A DNA stretch of 64,000 nt from an uncultured Dorea sp. (lineage in GTDB: Bacteria; Bacillota; Clostridia; Lachnospirales; Lachnospiraceae), in the NCBI GenBank assembly GCA_934307335.1, contig CAKRCL010000003.1, positions 4,005 to 68,004 on the forward strand. The letters are read 5' to 3'. Positions 37,934 to 45,944 of this stretch are shown piece by piece (position 1 is the first letter of the stretch; every line of letters starts with the position of its first letter). Made by a program: the position numbers and the translations under genes. The notes beneath the pieces are model-generated. The model searched no databases. It had not been told where the DNA came from and saw nothing but the letters and a program-made list of their open reading frames with translations.

Positions 37934-38326
37934 CTAATTTGCAATTATGTCAATACTATCTGATTCTGACTTTTCAGAGTCATCGGATATCTCAACAACC
38001 AGTTTGTGTGGCAGGCAGACAATCGTCTGTTTATTTTTGCTGATGTGTCCCTGCTCTTTGCAATAACCGTCCGGGCAATCTGCTTCTTCCATCCAGACTT
38101 CTTTGTTTTGAATCTGTATGGTATTTATTCCCGAATCATTTTGAATTGTAATAGTCTGATTTTTATTTAAGTCATAAGTTCCATATAATTTTTGATCTAC
38201 AGTAATTTTTACCATGTCTGCTTCACCTTGAGCATTTCCATAAACTCTTTGAATTAATAATAAAAATACAGCAACTATTAAAATAGAGAAAATAAATATC
38301 AGGTCTTTTTTTCTTTTTTTCAGCAT
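37934..38326 (-). CDS. NusG domain II protein (EetA type), membrane-anchored
   Basis: A 130-residue protein. The start is the ATG at 38326 (MLKKRKKD), with AAAGGA seven bases upstream; longer in-frame starts lack a ribosome site. One membrane helix (about 8-27) is followed by an extracytosolic beta domain. It contains EEADCPDGYCKEQGHISK and QTIVCLPHKLVVEI, the cysteine-bearing hallmark of NusG domain II (COG5341). This domain is what EetA in Listeria carries, as far as I recall. The two Cys in CPDGYC and the one in VCLPHK may bind metal or form a disulfide. Confidence 0.82.
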   Translation of the reverse strand: MLKKRKKDLIFIFSILIVAVFLLLIQRVYGNAQGEADMVKITVDQKLYGTYDLNKNQTITIQNDSGINTIQIQNKEVWMEEADCPDGYCKEQGHISKNKQTIVCLPHKLVVEISDDSEKSESDSIDIIAN

Positions 38327-38354
38327 ACACATGTCCTTTCTGGTATGAATTCTA

Positions 38355-39254
38355 TTAAACTCCAAGCCAGAGAAATATTCCTATCAATAAAATAGTTCGA
38401 AGTAATGTAAATAAAATTTCATTTCCACGAAGAGTCATCTTTCCCCAATGGGCATTTACAGCACAGTGTACATTACTTTTCGGACATATATCGATACATT
38501 TCTGGCACTGGAAACAATCGGAACTGACTGCCCATGAACCATGATCCGGAAGTTGTATATCAGAAGGACATTTCTTTGTACAACCACTACATTTAGGAAT
38601 GCAGGAACGTCTGTCTCTTCTCAGCGAGAAGACCGGCAATACCGGAAGCAGTGAAAAGATTGCTCCCATCGGGCATAAAAATCTGCAAAAAAAGCGTTCC
38701 TGTACACACATACCAACCAGGATCAGTAATAGAATAATCAGTCCAGGTATATAGTTTGCGAGTTTCAGATTACCTGCATGAAGCATGGAAAATACATCCC
38801 ATGGACTTGTCCCCTGTGCTTTGGAATAAATTCCGGCATAGCACATCAACACAATCACGAGCAATATCAAATATTTGCATACAGATAAGCGAGTACTTAT
38901 CTTCTGGCTGAGAGTCACTGGTTTTTTCTTAAGCTTTTTGCAGCACCATACATATCCTGCACGAATTGCATCTCCCAATGTGCCAAATGCACAGGCAAAG
39001 CCACAGAAGAATCTTCCGAAAATAATCGTATAACCACAAAGGACGATCAGAACCGTAACAAAGGATGATACTAAAATCATCTCCCCCGCACCAATCTGGG
39101 TAAAAATATACTTAATTCCTGCAAAGGCAGCTGTATATGCGGAGGGAAATAACAAAAAGAAAAAAAGTTGTATTCCAGCCCGCAGCCATATATGTAATTT
39201 TTTAACTTTCTTTATTGTAAATTTATCTGTCAGATATTTTTCTAATATATTCAC
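38355..39254 (-). CDS. NapH/NosR-like membrane polyferredoxin
   Basis: A 299-residue integral membrane protein with about five transmembrane helices. It has a NapH-type block CGFACAFGTLGDAIRAG, then VQERFFCRFLCPMGAIFSLLP, and two [4Fe-4S] motifs near the C-terminus: CSGCTKKCP and CFQCQKCIDICP. It would carry electrons from the cytosolic side or from quinol through the membrane to extracytosolic flavins. The start is GTG at 39254, one base after the stop of the FMN protein gene, with AGGAA six bases upstream. The longer in-frame form would overlap that gene. Confidence 0.85.
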   Translation of the reverse strand: MNILEKYLTDKFTIKKVKKLHIWLRAGIQLFFFLLFPSAYTAAFAGIKYIFTQIGAGEMILVSSFVTVLIVLCGYTIIFGRFFCGFACAFGTLGDAIRAGYVWCCKKLKKKPVTLSQKISTRLSVCKYLILLVIVLMCYAGIYSKAQGTSPWDVFSMLHAGNLKLANYIPGLIILLLILVGMCVQERFFCRFLCPMGAIFSLLPVLPVFSLRRDRRSCIPKCSGCTKKCPSDIQLPDHGSWAVSSDCFQCQKCIDICPKSNVHCAVNAHWGKMTLRGNEILFTLLRTILLIGIFLWLGV

Positions 39255-39255
39255 C

Positions 39256-39684
39256 TTAATTTCCTGCCTTCTGTAATGCATCTGCGACTGCATCCTTGAT
39301 TCCTGTAGAGCTGAATGTTGCACCACTCATAACGTCAACTTCCGGTGTCTGGGCATCCAGTATTTTCGGAATAATTCCTTTTGCCGTTTCAAGATAGGTT
39401 CCATCTTCATTTTCAGCACTGACAATTTCTATATTTTTCATCTGACCATTTTCAATTGTTACTTTTAAATCTACAGGTCCCCCGAATCCGGTTCCTTTTC
39501 CTTCATAAGTTCCATCTGCATAACTATTTTTTGAATCAGAAGTATTATCTGTATCTCCATTCATGGAAGCCTGAAGTTTTGCAATCTGTTCATCTTTTGC
39601 CCGGACATTTAGTACTGAATTATACCCGAAGAGCAATACCACAATAGTTATAAACGAGACTGCCCGTACTATAAAATTCCTCAT
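39256..39684 (-). CDS. Membrane-anchored FMN-binding domain protein
   Basis: A 142-residue protein: a membrane helix (about 5-28), a short linker, and one FMN_bind domain starting YADGTYEGKGTGFGGPVDLKV. The flavinylation motif is DVMSGATFSST (Thr123), where ApbE attaches FMN by a phosphoester bond. Its ATG overlaps the stop of the 574-residue gene by one base (TAATG), and the next gene starts one base after its own stop, so translation is tightly coupled. Confidence 0.9.
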   Translation of the reverse strand: MRNFIVRAVSFITIVVLLFGYNSVLNVRAKDEQIAKLQASMNGDTDNTSDSKNSYADGTYEGKGTGFGGPVDLKVTIENGQMKNIEIVSAENEDGTYLETAKGIIPKILDAQTPEVDVMSGATFSSTGIKDAVADALQKAGN

Positions 39685-41408
39685 TATTTTTTTGCCCCTT
39701 CCAGTGCATTTTTACAAGCTTCTATAATCGCGTTTGATGAACAGGTTGCCCGGGATACTGCATCGATATTGTTTCCCATACCAACATTCAAGATTTGATC
39801 TACCACACCTGTGAATCCACTTTTACCATAAGCGGCTCTTTGAATATAGGATTGATTACTGTCATCACCATCGCCCCGAATATCTGTAATCGCAACAATC
39901 TGATCATTTCGTATCGTAATTTTCAGTGAAAGATTATAAGGTTCAAAATCCTGGTCATCATCTGGAACGCAAAGTGTTCTGCCTTCATAGATGCCATTTC
40001 GATAGACTGATCCTTCCTCCTGTGTGGCATCTTTTTTTTCTAATGTCCGTAATGCCTGGTTCAGATTCCGAAGTGCTTGATCAATTGTCAGCTGATCTGT
40101 TGCGGTTGTCAGTGCATCTTTCGCATCCTGGATACGAACCTGAAGGACTGCCCAAGTGCTTTCGGTGTATTCCTTTTCCTGTAACGTATTGGCTTCTTCC
40201 AAAGCTTTTTCAAGATCCGTAGTATCCAAAGACTGATCTGTTTTCTCGCCATTCGTTATCTTTTTTGCTTCTTCTAAAGCATTTTTAACTGCTCCGATCA
40301 AACCATTAGAACTATATGTCGCACCTGAAACAATATCTACATCGGTACTTTGCTGTTTCATCATATTTTTCAGGACTGCCATTGCGCGATTAAAGAAATC
40401 AGCATCATCTTTTTTTTCTATTACCAGAATTGCTTTGATGGTATGTTCCTGTATCACAACTGCAACTTTGACTTCACCATTATATCCTTCTGCCGTCCCA
40501 TAATAGATTCCTTCATCATATGGAATCGTTCCGGTAATCTCCTCTGTATTTTCAGCAGTTGAGCTATCTGTGCCTGGCTTAGTTGTTTCTTGCGATGGCT
40601 CAATTGCAGCTTGTTTCAAAGCCGACCGCACTGCCTGAATCAGACCGGAAGAACTGTAAGTTGCTCCGGAAACTGTATCAACATTGGTCGTCTGCCCTGC
40701 TATGACTTTATCCAAAAGCGTAGAAGCCTTTTGAATATATTCACTTCCGTCCTTTGTCTCTACAATACTGATTGTTGCGATTTTTCCACCAGAAATATCT
40801 ACTTTGACTTTCAGTGTTCCTCCAAATCCAGTTCCGGTTCCATAATACGTTCCATCTTTATAGGCAGCGGCATCCGTGACTGATTCAACTGTTCGTGAAC
40901 TACCGGCGGCTGCACTGTTACCAGACTGGGACTGTCCAGTCTGACCATCGTCTTTTTCACCAGTCAGTGCATTTTTTACCGCACTTATAATTCCATTTGA
41001 GCTGTAAGTTGCACCCGATACTACATCAATATCCAGTGCCTGTTTTTCAATAATGTGATCAATTACTGCTTTCGCTCGATTAAAGAAAGCTGCATCATCT
41101 GAAGAACTTAATATTTCAATTGATATAATCTGCTTGTCTTGAATCTGGACTGCGACCGTAATCTCTCCGGCATATCCAGTTCCGGTTCCTTTGTATATCC
41201 CGTCCGGAAGATCAAACGATCCTTTTGCTGTATCAACATCTGCACTGGTTTGTTCGGACTGTTCCTGCTTCACATTCCCCTTTGCCTGCACTTCATATGT
41301 TGGAGGTGTATAATTTCCAAGCGTAGTTCCAACACACGCTGCCACCAAAATAATTGATGCAGCCGGAGCGTATTCTTTTATTTTTTTGATGATTTTTTCT
41401 TTTTCCAT
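39684..41408 (-). CDS. Multi-domain extracytosolic flavoprotein with four FMN-binding domains and a FIVAR domain
   Basis: A 574-residue protein. An N-terminal membrane segment (about 14-33) is followed by four FMN_bind domains. Three have canonical ApbE motifs DVVSGATYSS (Thr134), DTVSGATYSS (Thr250) and DIVSGATYSS (Thr364). A FIVAR helical domain (about 396-458) comes next, then a fourth FMN_bind domain in which the motif is DAVSRATCSS (Thr554; Gly replaced by Arg). The domains are separated by Ser/Thr/Gln-rich linkers. It would form a chain of covalently bound flavins outside the membrane, like PplA in Listeria but larger. It follows apbE by 24 bases. Confidence 0.9.
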   Translation of the reverse strand: MEKEKIIKKIKEYAPAASIILVAACVGTTLGNYTPPTYEVQAKGNVKQEQSEQTSADVDTAKGSFDLPDGIYKGTGTGYAGEITVAVQIQDKQIISIEILSSSDDAAFFNRAKAVIDHIIEKQALDIDVVSGATYSSNGIISAVKNALTGEKDDGQTGQSQSGNSAAAGSSRTVESVTDAAAYKDGTYYGTGTGFGGTLKVKVDISGGKIATISIVETKDGSEYIQKASTLLDKVIAGQTTNVDTVSGATYSSSGLIQAVRSALKQAAIEPSQETTKPGTDSSTAENTEEITGTIPYDEGIYYGTAEGYNGEVKVAVVIQEHTIKAILVIEKKDDADFFNRAMAVLKNMMKQQSTDVDIVSGATYSSNGLIGAVKNALEEAKKITNGEKTDQSLDTTDLEKALEEANTLQEKEYTESTWAVLQVRIQDAKDALTTATDQLTIDQALRNLNQALRTLEKKDATQEEGSVYRNGIYEGRTLCVPDDDQDFEPYNLSLKITIRNDQIVAITDIRGDGDDSNQSYIQRAAYGKSGFTGVVDQILNVGMGNNIDAVSRATCSSNAIIEACKNALEGAKK

Positions 41409-41432
41409 ACTCTTTTTGCCGATCCTTTAAGT

Positions 41433-42491
41433 CTATTTTTTTACAATATGTGTAATCAGTTCAGAACTGAAAGTATTTGCAATTCCTTCTGATACATACA
41501 ATTCATTGTTATCTGTCATAAGAATCATATCGAATTTATCACTATGTTTTTTCCAAAATTCGCATGCTTTGTCTTGTCCCATAATAAACAACGATGTGGA
41601 TAATCCATCTGCAAGTGTTCCGTCATCGCTTACAATCGTTACTGATTTAAGTCCATTCTTTGCAGGATACCCTGTTGCAGGATCAATGATATGATGATAG
41701 GTTGTACCATTTTCCTCAAAATATCTTTCATATCCACCGGAAGTAATGACCGCCTTGTCTTTTGCTTCCAGAACTCCCAGATACTCATTCGTATCATCCG
41801 GGCTTTGCACTGCAATGCGCCAGGATGAACCATCAGGTTTTGCTCCTAAAAGCTGAACATTTCCGCCAAGACTAACCATACCGCTGGTAACTTTGCATTT
41901 TTTGTATATATCCATGATTCTGGATGAAGTATAACCTTTTGCAATCCCACCGAAATCAATCTTTACATCGGTAGGAAGAGTTATTTTTTTCTCATCTCTG
42001 TTATATTGAATCCGAGAAGCATCTACATTTTTAAGAAGTCCAGCTAATTCAGTATCCGAAGGAATTCTATAATTCTGTGTTGTAAATCCCCATGCATCCA
42101 TAACCGGATAAATTGTAATGTCAAACACGCCATCCGTATCTGTATACAATTTTTCTGATTCATCCAACAGTGTTTCCGTATCTTCTGAAATCGTTCCAGT
42201 TCCGTTTTGATTCAACGCATATATTTCACTGTTTTCATCTCCTGTTGATAACAATGCATCCAGGCGTTCAATCTCAGCTTCTGCTTCATTAAGTGCCTCA
42301 TCCGCATTATTGCCATAAGCAGTCAGTGTCATATAAGTATCCATAGCAAAGACATCTCTGCTTTGCGGTTCATCATTATTCGCAGTTTGATTTTCTGAAG
42401 TATCATCTGTCGTATCGGTTGTCTTTGAATTACAGGAAGTTAAGGTAAGACAGACTAACGTAAATATAATCAGTTTCTTTATGTGTTTCAT
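41433..42491 (-). CDS. apbE: FAD:protein FMN transferase (ApbE), lipoprotein
   Basis: A 352-residue lipoprotein that transfers FMN from FAD to threonine in D-x-x-(S/T)-G-A-T motifs of extracytosolic proteins. The signal is KKLIIFTLVCLTLTSC. The conserved blocks are DVFAMDTYMTLTAYG, DFGGIAKGYTSSRIMD, LGGNVQLLG, HHIIDPATGYPAKNGLKSVTIVS and GTLADGLSTSLFIMG. I use the ATG at 42491, because the lipoprotein signal follows it directly, over the in-frame ATG at 42548; the ribosome site is weak. It leads the operon whose next two genes encode its FMN-binding targets. Confidence 0.94.
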   Translation of the reverse strand: MKHIKKLIIFTLVCLTLTSCNSKTTDTTDDTSENQTANNDEPQSRDVFAMDTYMTLTAYGNNADEALNEAEAEIERLDALLSTGDENSEIYALNQNGTGTISEDTETLLDESEKLYTDTDGVFDITIYPVMDAWGFTTQNYRIPSDTELAGLLKNVDASRIQYNRDEKKITLPTDVKIDFGGIAKGYTSSRIMDIYKKCKVTSGMVSLGGNVQLLGAKPDGSSWRIAVQSPDDTNEYLGVLEAKDKAVITSGGYERYFEENGTTYHHIIDPATGYPAKNGLKSVTIVSDDGTLADGLSTSLFIMGQDKACEFWKKHSDKFDMILMTDNNELYVSEGIANTFSSELITHIVKK

Positions 42492-42530
42492 ATGGATCAC
42501 ATCCCATTCTTCTTTTATTATTTTAAAATA

Positions 42531-42546
42531 GTTAGCATTTTCTAAC
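42531..42546. promoter_or_regulatory. Shared palindrome, copy 2 (in the apbE promoter)
   Basis: GTTAGCATTTTCTAAC. It begins eight bases downstream of the -10 box, so it covers the likely transcription start, a classic repressor position. Symmetric half-sites GTTAG and CTAAC match copy 1. Confidence 0.65.
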
Positions 42547-42554
42547 ACTCAAGG

Positions 42555-42584
42555 AATATAACATGTGATGAAAAGGTGCGTCAA
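42555..42584 (-). promoter_or_regulatory. apbE operon promoter
   Basis: Minus strand: TTGACG (42579-42584), 18-base spacer, TATATT (42555-42560). The palindrome at 42531-42546 lies immediately downstream. Confidence 0.75.
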
Positions 42585-42586
42585 GA

Positions 42587-42629
42587 AAAAACCAACCAAT
42601 TGAGAACTTTTCTCAATTGGTTGGTTTTT
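42587..42629. terminator. Strong bidirectional-looking terminator hairpin
   Basis: Perfect 20-bp arms (42587-42606, 42610-42629; core CCAACCAATTGAGAA) with a three-base loop and A/T runs at both ends. It isolates the apbE operon from nad genes. Confidence 0.9.
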
Positions 42630-42702
42630 ACACAAACTTGTTGCCCGCATCATTAATTCCATCACCCATAAATCCAACTGTATGACCATTTTTTCTTGCG
42701 GT
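42628..42702 (-). pseudogene. Relic of a P-type cation ATPase (MgtA-like motif)
   Basis: 24 codons on the minus strand, bounded by stops, read TARKNGHTVGFMGDGINDA and then GNKFV-stop. NGHTVGFxGDGINDA is the hinge motif of P-type ATPases, closest to Mg2+-transporting MgtA; the usual next residues (Pro-Ala-Leu) are replaced. No start or other part of the gene is nearby. It is flanked by the two terminators at 42587-42629 and 42728-42773. Confidence 0.65.
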
Positions 42703-42727
42703 TTATTTGACATTTAAATTCTTTAAA

Positions 42728-42773
42728 AATAAAAAATGGAGAGGCCACAACAATCAACGGTTATGGTCTCTCC
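42728..42773 (-). terminator. Terminator after nadC
   Basis: GGAGAGGCCA (42738-42747) pairs with TGGTCTCTCC (42764-42773) with one mismatch on the minus strand, followed by ATTTTTTATTTTT. It lies 12 bases after the nadC stop. Confidence 0.8.
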
Positions 42774-42784
42774 TAACATGGATT

Positions 42785-43636
42785 TTATATTGCATGAAGT
42801 CCTTTTAAAGAAATGTCAAGAATCGGTGCGGAATGTGTCAGTGCGCCACTGGAAATATAATCTACACCAAGTCCGGTCAGTTTTTCGATATTTTCCTTTG
42901 TTACATTACCGGAACATTCCGTTTCTGCACGTCCATCTATAATTTGAAGTGCTTCCTTCATCTCATCGTAAGACATATTGTCTAGCATAATGATATCTGC
43001 GCCTGCTTCTACAGCTTCCTTTACCATATCCAGATTCTCGACTTCAACTTCAATCTTACGAACGAAAGGTGCATAGTCTTTTGCCATCTGCACAGCCTTT
43101 GTTACGCTTCCAGCTGCTCCTATATGGTTATCTTTCAAAAGAACGCCATCAGAAAGATTATAGCGATGATTGTATCCACCTCCTATGCGCACAGCATATT
43201 TTTCAAAAATACGCATATTCGGAGTTGTTTTTCTTGTATCCAAAAGTTTCGTTTTAGTTCCGGCAAGCAATTTTGCAACAGAATTAGTGTATGTTGCAAT
43301 TCCGCTCATACGCTGAAGATAATTTAAAGCGACCCTTTCTCCAGACAACAGAACTCGAATATCTCCGGTCACAACAGCAAGAAGATCTCCTACTTTTACT
43401 TCATCACCGTCTTTTTTATAAAATTCTACCTTGGTTTTTTCATCTAAAAGTTCGAAAACACGCTGGAACACATCCAGACCGGCTATGATTCCATCTTGCT
43501 TGCAGATCAGGTTGACTTCTCCTTGAACAGCATCTTTCATGACTGAATTTGTGGTTACATCTTCGCTTGATATATCTTCTCTTAAGGCTTCTTCAATCAG
43601 ATGATCCGCCTGTAATTTCATAGTAATGGTATTCAT
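42785..43636 (-). CDS. nadC: Nicotinate-nucleotide pyrophosphorylase (quinolinate phosphoribosyltransferase)
   Basis: A 283-residue enzyme that makes nicotinate mononucleotide from quinolinate and PRPP. The blocks EDISSEDVTTNSV, GERVALNYLQRMSGIAT, DTRKTTPNMRIFEKYAVRIGG and EVEVENLDMVKEAVEAGADIIMLDN are all present. AAGGAG precedes the ATG. It follows nadB by 45 bases as the last gene of nadABC. Confidence 0.96.
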   Translation of the reverse strand: MNTITMKLQADHLIEEALREDISSEDVTTNSVMKDAVQGEVNLICKQDGIIAGLDVFQRVFELLDEKTKVEFYKKDGDEVKVGDLLAVVTGDIRVLLSGERVALNYLQRMSGIATYTNSVAKLLAGTKTKLLDTRKTTPNMRIFEKYAVRIGGGYNHRYNLSDGVLLKDNHIGAAGSVTKAVQMAKDYAPFVRKIEVEVENLDMVKEAVEAGADIIMLDNMSYDEMKEALQIIDGRAETECSGNVTKENIEKLTGLGVDYISSGALTHSAPILDISLKGLHAI

Positions 43637-43681
43637 ATTATGCTCCTTACTGTAAATATAATTTCAATATAATTATGATGA

Positions 43682-44875
43682 TTATGCAGTTGCTTTAGTT
43701 AATTTTGAAGCCGTGATTTTATGAGCGGCTCTTTTAGCAAATACAAGACTTTCTAATAATGAATTGCTTGCAAGTCGATTCTTTCCGTGAACACCGTTGC
43801 AACTTGTCTCTCCTACTGCATATAAATTTGGCATAGATGTATGACTATCGGAGTCGACCCAGATTCCACCCATAAAGTAATGCTGAGCCGGCACGACTGG
43901 AATCCACTCTTTTGTCGCATCATAACCTTCTTCCAGGCAATGCTGGTAGATATTCGGAAAATGACTTAGGATTATCTCATTCGGAATCTTTTCTAATGAC
44001 AGCCACACATGATCTGTCCCATCCTTTTTCATCTGTTCCTGAATGGCTTTTGTAACAACATCTCTTGGAAGCAGTTCATCTACAAATCGATTTCCATTTT
44101 TATCATACAGAAGAGCGCCTTCACCACGCACAGATTCGGAAATCAAAAATCTGCGTCCCGGTTTTTTAGAATAAAGTGTTGTTGGATGAATCTGTACATA
44201 ATCCAAATGTTCCAGTCTGATTCCATGCTTTTTTGCAATATCAATGGCATCTCCAGTCAGATGCGGAAAGTTTGTAGAATGCTTATAACGGCCTCCGATA
44301 CCGCCGCTTGCAAAAATAGTCTGATCAGCATATATATTCAGTTTGGTATGTGCTTTTGTTTCAGCAGTCACTCCTGTACACACACCACCGGAAATAAGTA
44401 TATCTGTCATGGTTGTATATTCTAAAATCTGAATATTGGACCGTTTTTTTACTTGTGAAAGAAGTTTGCTCGTAATTTCTTTTCCAGTAATGTCTGCATG
44501 AAACAAAATTCTCGGTCTGGAATGAGCACCTTCTCTTGTGTATTGAAGCTTTCCATCTTTTTTTTCAAATTCAACACCATATCCGATAAGATCTTGAATC
44601 ACATCCTGAGAGCTTCGGATCATAATATCTACGGATTCTTTTCGGTTTTCATAGTGACCGGCCCGCATCGTATCTTCAAAATAATTATCATAATCGGCAT
44701 CATCTCTTAATACACAGATTCCACCTTGAGCAAGAAAGGAATCACTGCTTTCCAAGTCTGATTTTGTGATCATGACAATTGACATATCTTCCGGAAGATT
44801 CAATGCTGAAAAACAACCGCCTACTCCCGTTCCAACGATTACGACATCGGTCTGCATGTTTTCTGTATTACTCAT
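43682..44875 (-). CDS. nadB: L-aspartate oxidase (short form)
   Basis: A 397-residue flavoenzyme oxidising L-aspartate to iminoaspartate. The FAD motif VVIVGTGVGGCFSALNLP is at the N-terminus. SDSFLAQGGICVL, GEGALLYDKNGNRFVDELLPRDVVTKAI, HYFMGGIWVDSDSHTSMPNLYAVGE and NRLASNSLLESLVFAKRAA follow. It ends right after the flavin domain and lacks the C-terminal helical domain of the classic 530-residue enzymes. Many Clostridia have such short forms. The ATG at 44875 is preferred over a TTG at 44896 within the nadA stop region. Ten bases separate it from nadA. Confidence 0.9.
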   Translation of the reverse strand: MSNTENMQTDVVIVGTGVGGCFSALNLPEDMSIVMITKSDLESSDSFLAQGGICVLRDDADYDNYFEDTMRAGHYENRKESVDIMIRSSQDVIQDLIGYGVEFEKKDGKLQYTREGAHSRPRILFHADITGKEITSKLLSQVKKRSNIQILEYTTMTDILISGGVCTGVTAETKAHTKLNIYADQTIFASGGIGGRYKHSTNFPHLTGDAIDIAKKHGIRLEHLDYVQIHPTTLYSKKPGRRFLISESVRGEGALLYDKNGNRFVDELLPRDVVTKAIQEQMKKDGTDHVWLSLEKIPNEIILSHFPNIYQHCLEEGYDATKEWIPVVPAQHYFMGGIWVDSDSHTSMPNLYAVGETSCNGVHGKNRLASNSLLESLVFAKRAAHKITASKLTKATA

Positions 44876-44885
44876 TTTATAACGC

Positions 44886-45791
44886 CTACTTTCCAAGTTT
44901 TAACATTTGTTCCAATGGTTTTTTTGAATTTTCACGAAGGATGTCATCGACATGTACTTCGTTTTCACCAGTCTTTAGTACATGAAGTACTTTTTCCAGT
45001 GTGTTTTTCTTCATGTTCGGACATATCGGAACAGTCTTCGGATAGTAAAAATGTTTATCCGGATTATTATGAATGAGTTTGTAATGTACACCTTCTTCTG
45101 TACATACAATAAACTCTTTGCATGGACTTTCCGTAGCATATTTTATAATATCGGACGTACTTCCAATATAATCAGATATATTCAGGATTTCTATATTGCA
45201 TTCCGGATGTGACAGGACAAGTGCATCAGGATGTTCTGCTTTTGCATCTTGTACTTCAGAAACCTCCATGCGCTCGTGCGTCGGACAAAAGCCTTCATTA
45301 TAAATGAAATGCTTTTCCGGAACCTGTTCCGCTACAAAATGTGCCAGATTACGATCCGGAATAAAATAGATATTTTTATTCGGCAATGCTTTTACAATCT
45401 TAACAGCATTCGATGAGGTTACACAGACATCGGAATGTTCTTTTAATTCTGCTGTTGAGTTAATATAACATACAACCGCCACATCCTCATACTGTTCTCT
45501 TACTTTTTCGATTGAGTCTACAAAAGCCATATGAGCCATAGGGCAATCTGCGGTCAGATCCGGCATCAGAACGGTCTTATCCGGATTTAAAATCTTCGCG
45601 CTTTCACCCATAAAAGCTACACCGCAAAAGACAATCGTATCTTCAGAAAGTTCTGTTGCTATGCGGCTTAAGTAAAAAGAATCACCTATATAATCTGCTA
45701 TATCCTGCACTTCTGGTCTGACATAATAATGAGCCAGAATAACTGCATTTTTTTCTTTTTTCAATTTCAGTATCTCATCTATAATATCCAT
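44886..45791 (-). CDS. nadA: Quinolinate synthase
   Basis: A 301-residue [4Fe-4S] enzyme condensing iminoaspartate with DHAP to quinolinate. AHYYVRPEVQDIADYIGDSFYLSR, FCGVAFMGESAKILNP, CPMAHMA, VTSSNAVKIV, PDRNLA, SHPECN and PICPNMKKNTLEKVL carry the conserved residues; the cluster cysteines are in FCGVAFM, HPECN and ICPNM. The start at 45791 has AAGGAAG upstream; the longer in-frame form would run into the promoter. First gene of nadABC. Confidence 0.96.
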   Translation of the reverse strand: MDIIDEILKLKKEKNAVILAHYYVRPEVQDIADYIGDSFYLSRIATELSEDTIVFCGVAFMGESAKILNPDKTVLMPDLTADCPMAHMAFVDSIEKVREQYEDVAVVCYINSTAELKEHSDVCVTSSNAVKIVKALPNKNIYFIPDRNLAHFVAEQVPEKHFIYNEGFCPTHERMEVSEVQDAKAEHPDALVLSHPECNIEILNISDYIGSTSDIIKYATESPCKEFIVCTEEGVHYKLIHNNPDKHFYYPKTVPICPNMKKNTLEKVLHVLKTGENEVHVDDILRENSKKPLEQMLKLGK

Positions 45792-45830
45792 ATGTACTTC
45801 CTTCCATGAGGTGTTTTTTCGTTGCAGACA

Positions 45831-45859
45831 ATTATAACACATGTTTTTACATGTGACAA
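45831..45859 (-). promoter_or_regulatory. nadA promoter with an operator-like inverted repeat in the spacer
   Basis: Minus strand: TTGTCA (45854-45859), 17-base spacer, TATAAT (45831-45836). The perfect inverted repeat CACATGT-TTTT-ACATGTG (45838-45855, + strand) fills the spacer, the place for a repressor. In Firmicutes NAD genes are often repressed by NiaR; whether this is its site cannot be told here. Confidence 0.75.
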
Positions 45860-45874
45860 GACAGTAAATAATAG

Positions 45875-45902
45875 TTGACAAACCAGAGGAAGTGATTATA
45901 CT
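45875..45902 (+). promoter_or_regulatory. Promoter of the ThrE-type exporter gene
   Basis: TTGACA (45875-45880), 16-base spacer, TATACT (45897-45902), 86 bases before the start codon. It is divergent from the nadA promoter, 15 bases away. Confidence 0.65.
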
Positions 45903-45944
45903 AAAACTGAATAATATATGTTATATATGTATATTTGATATAAG

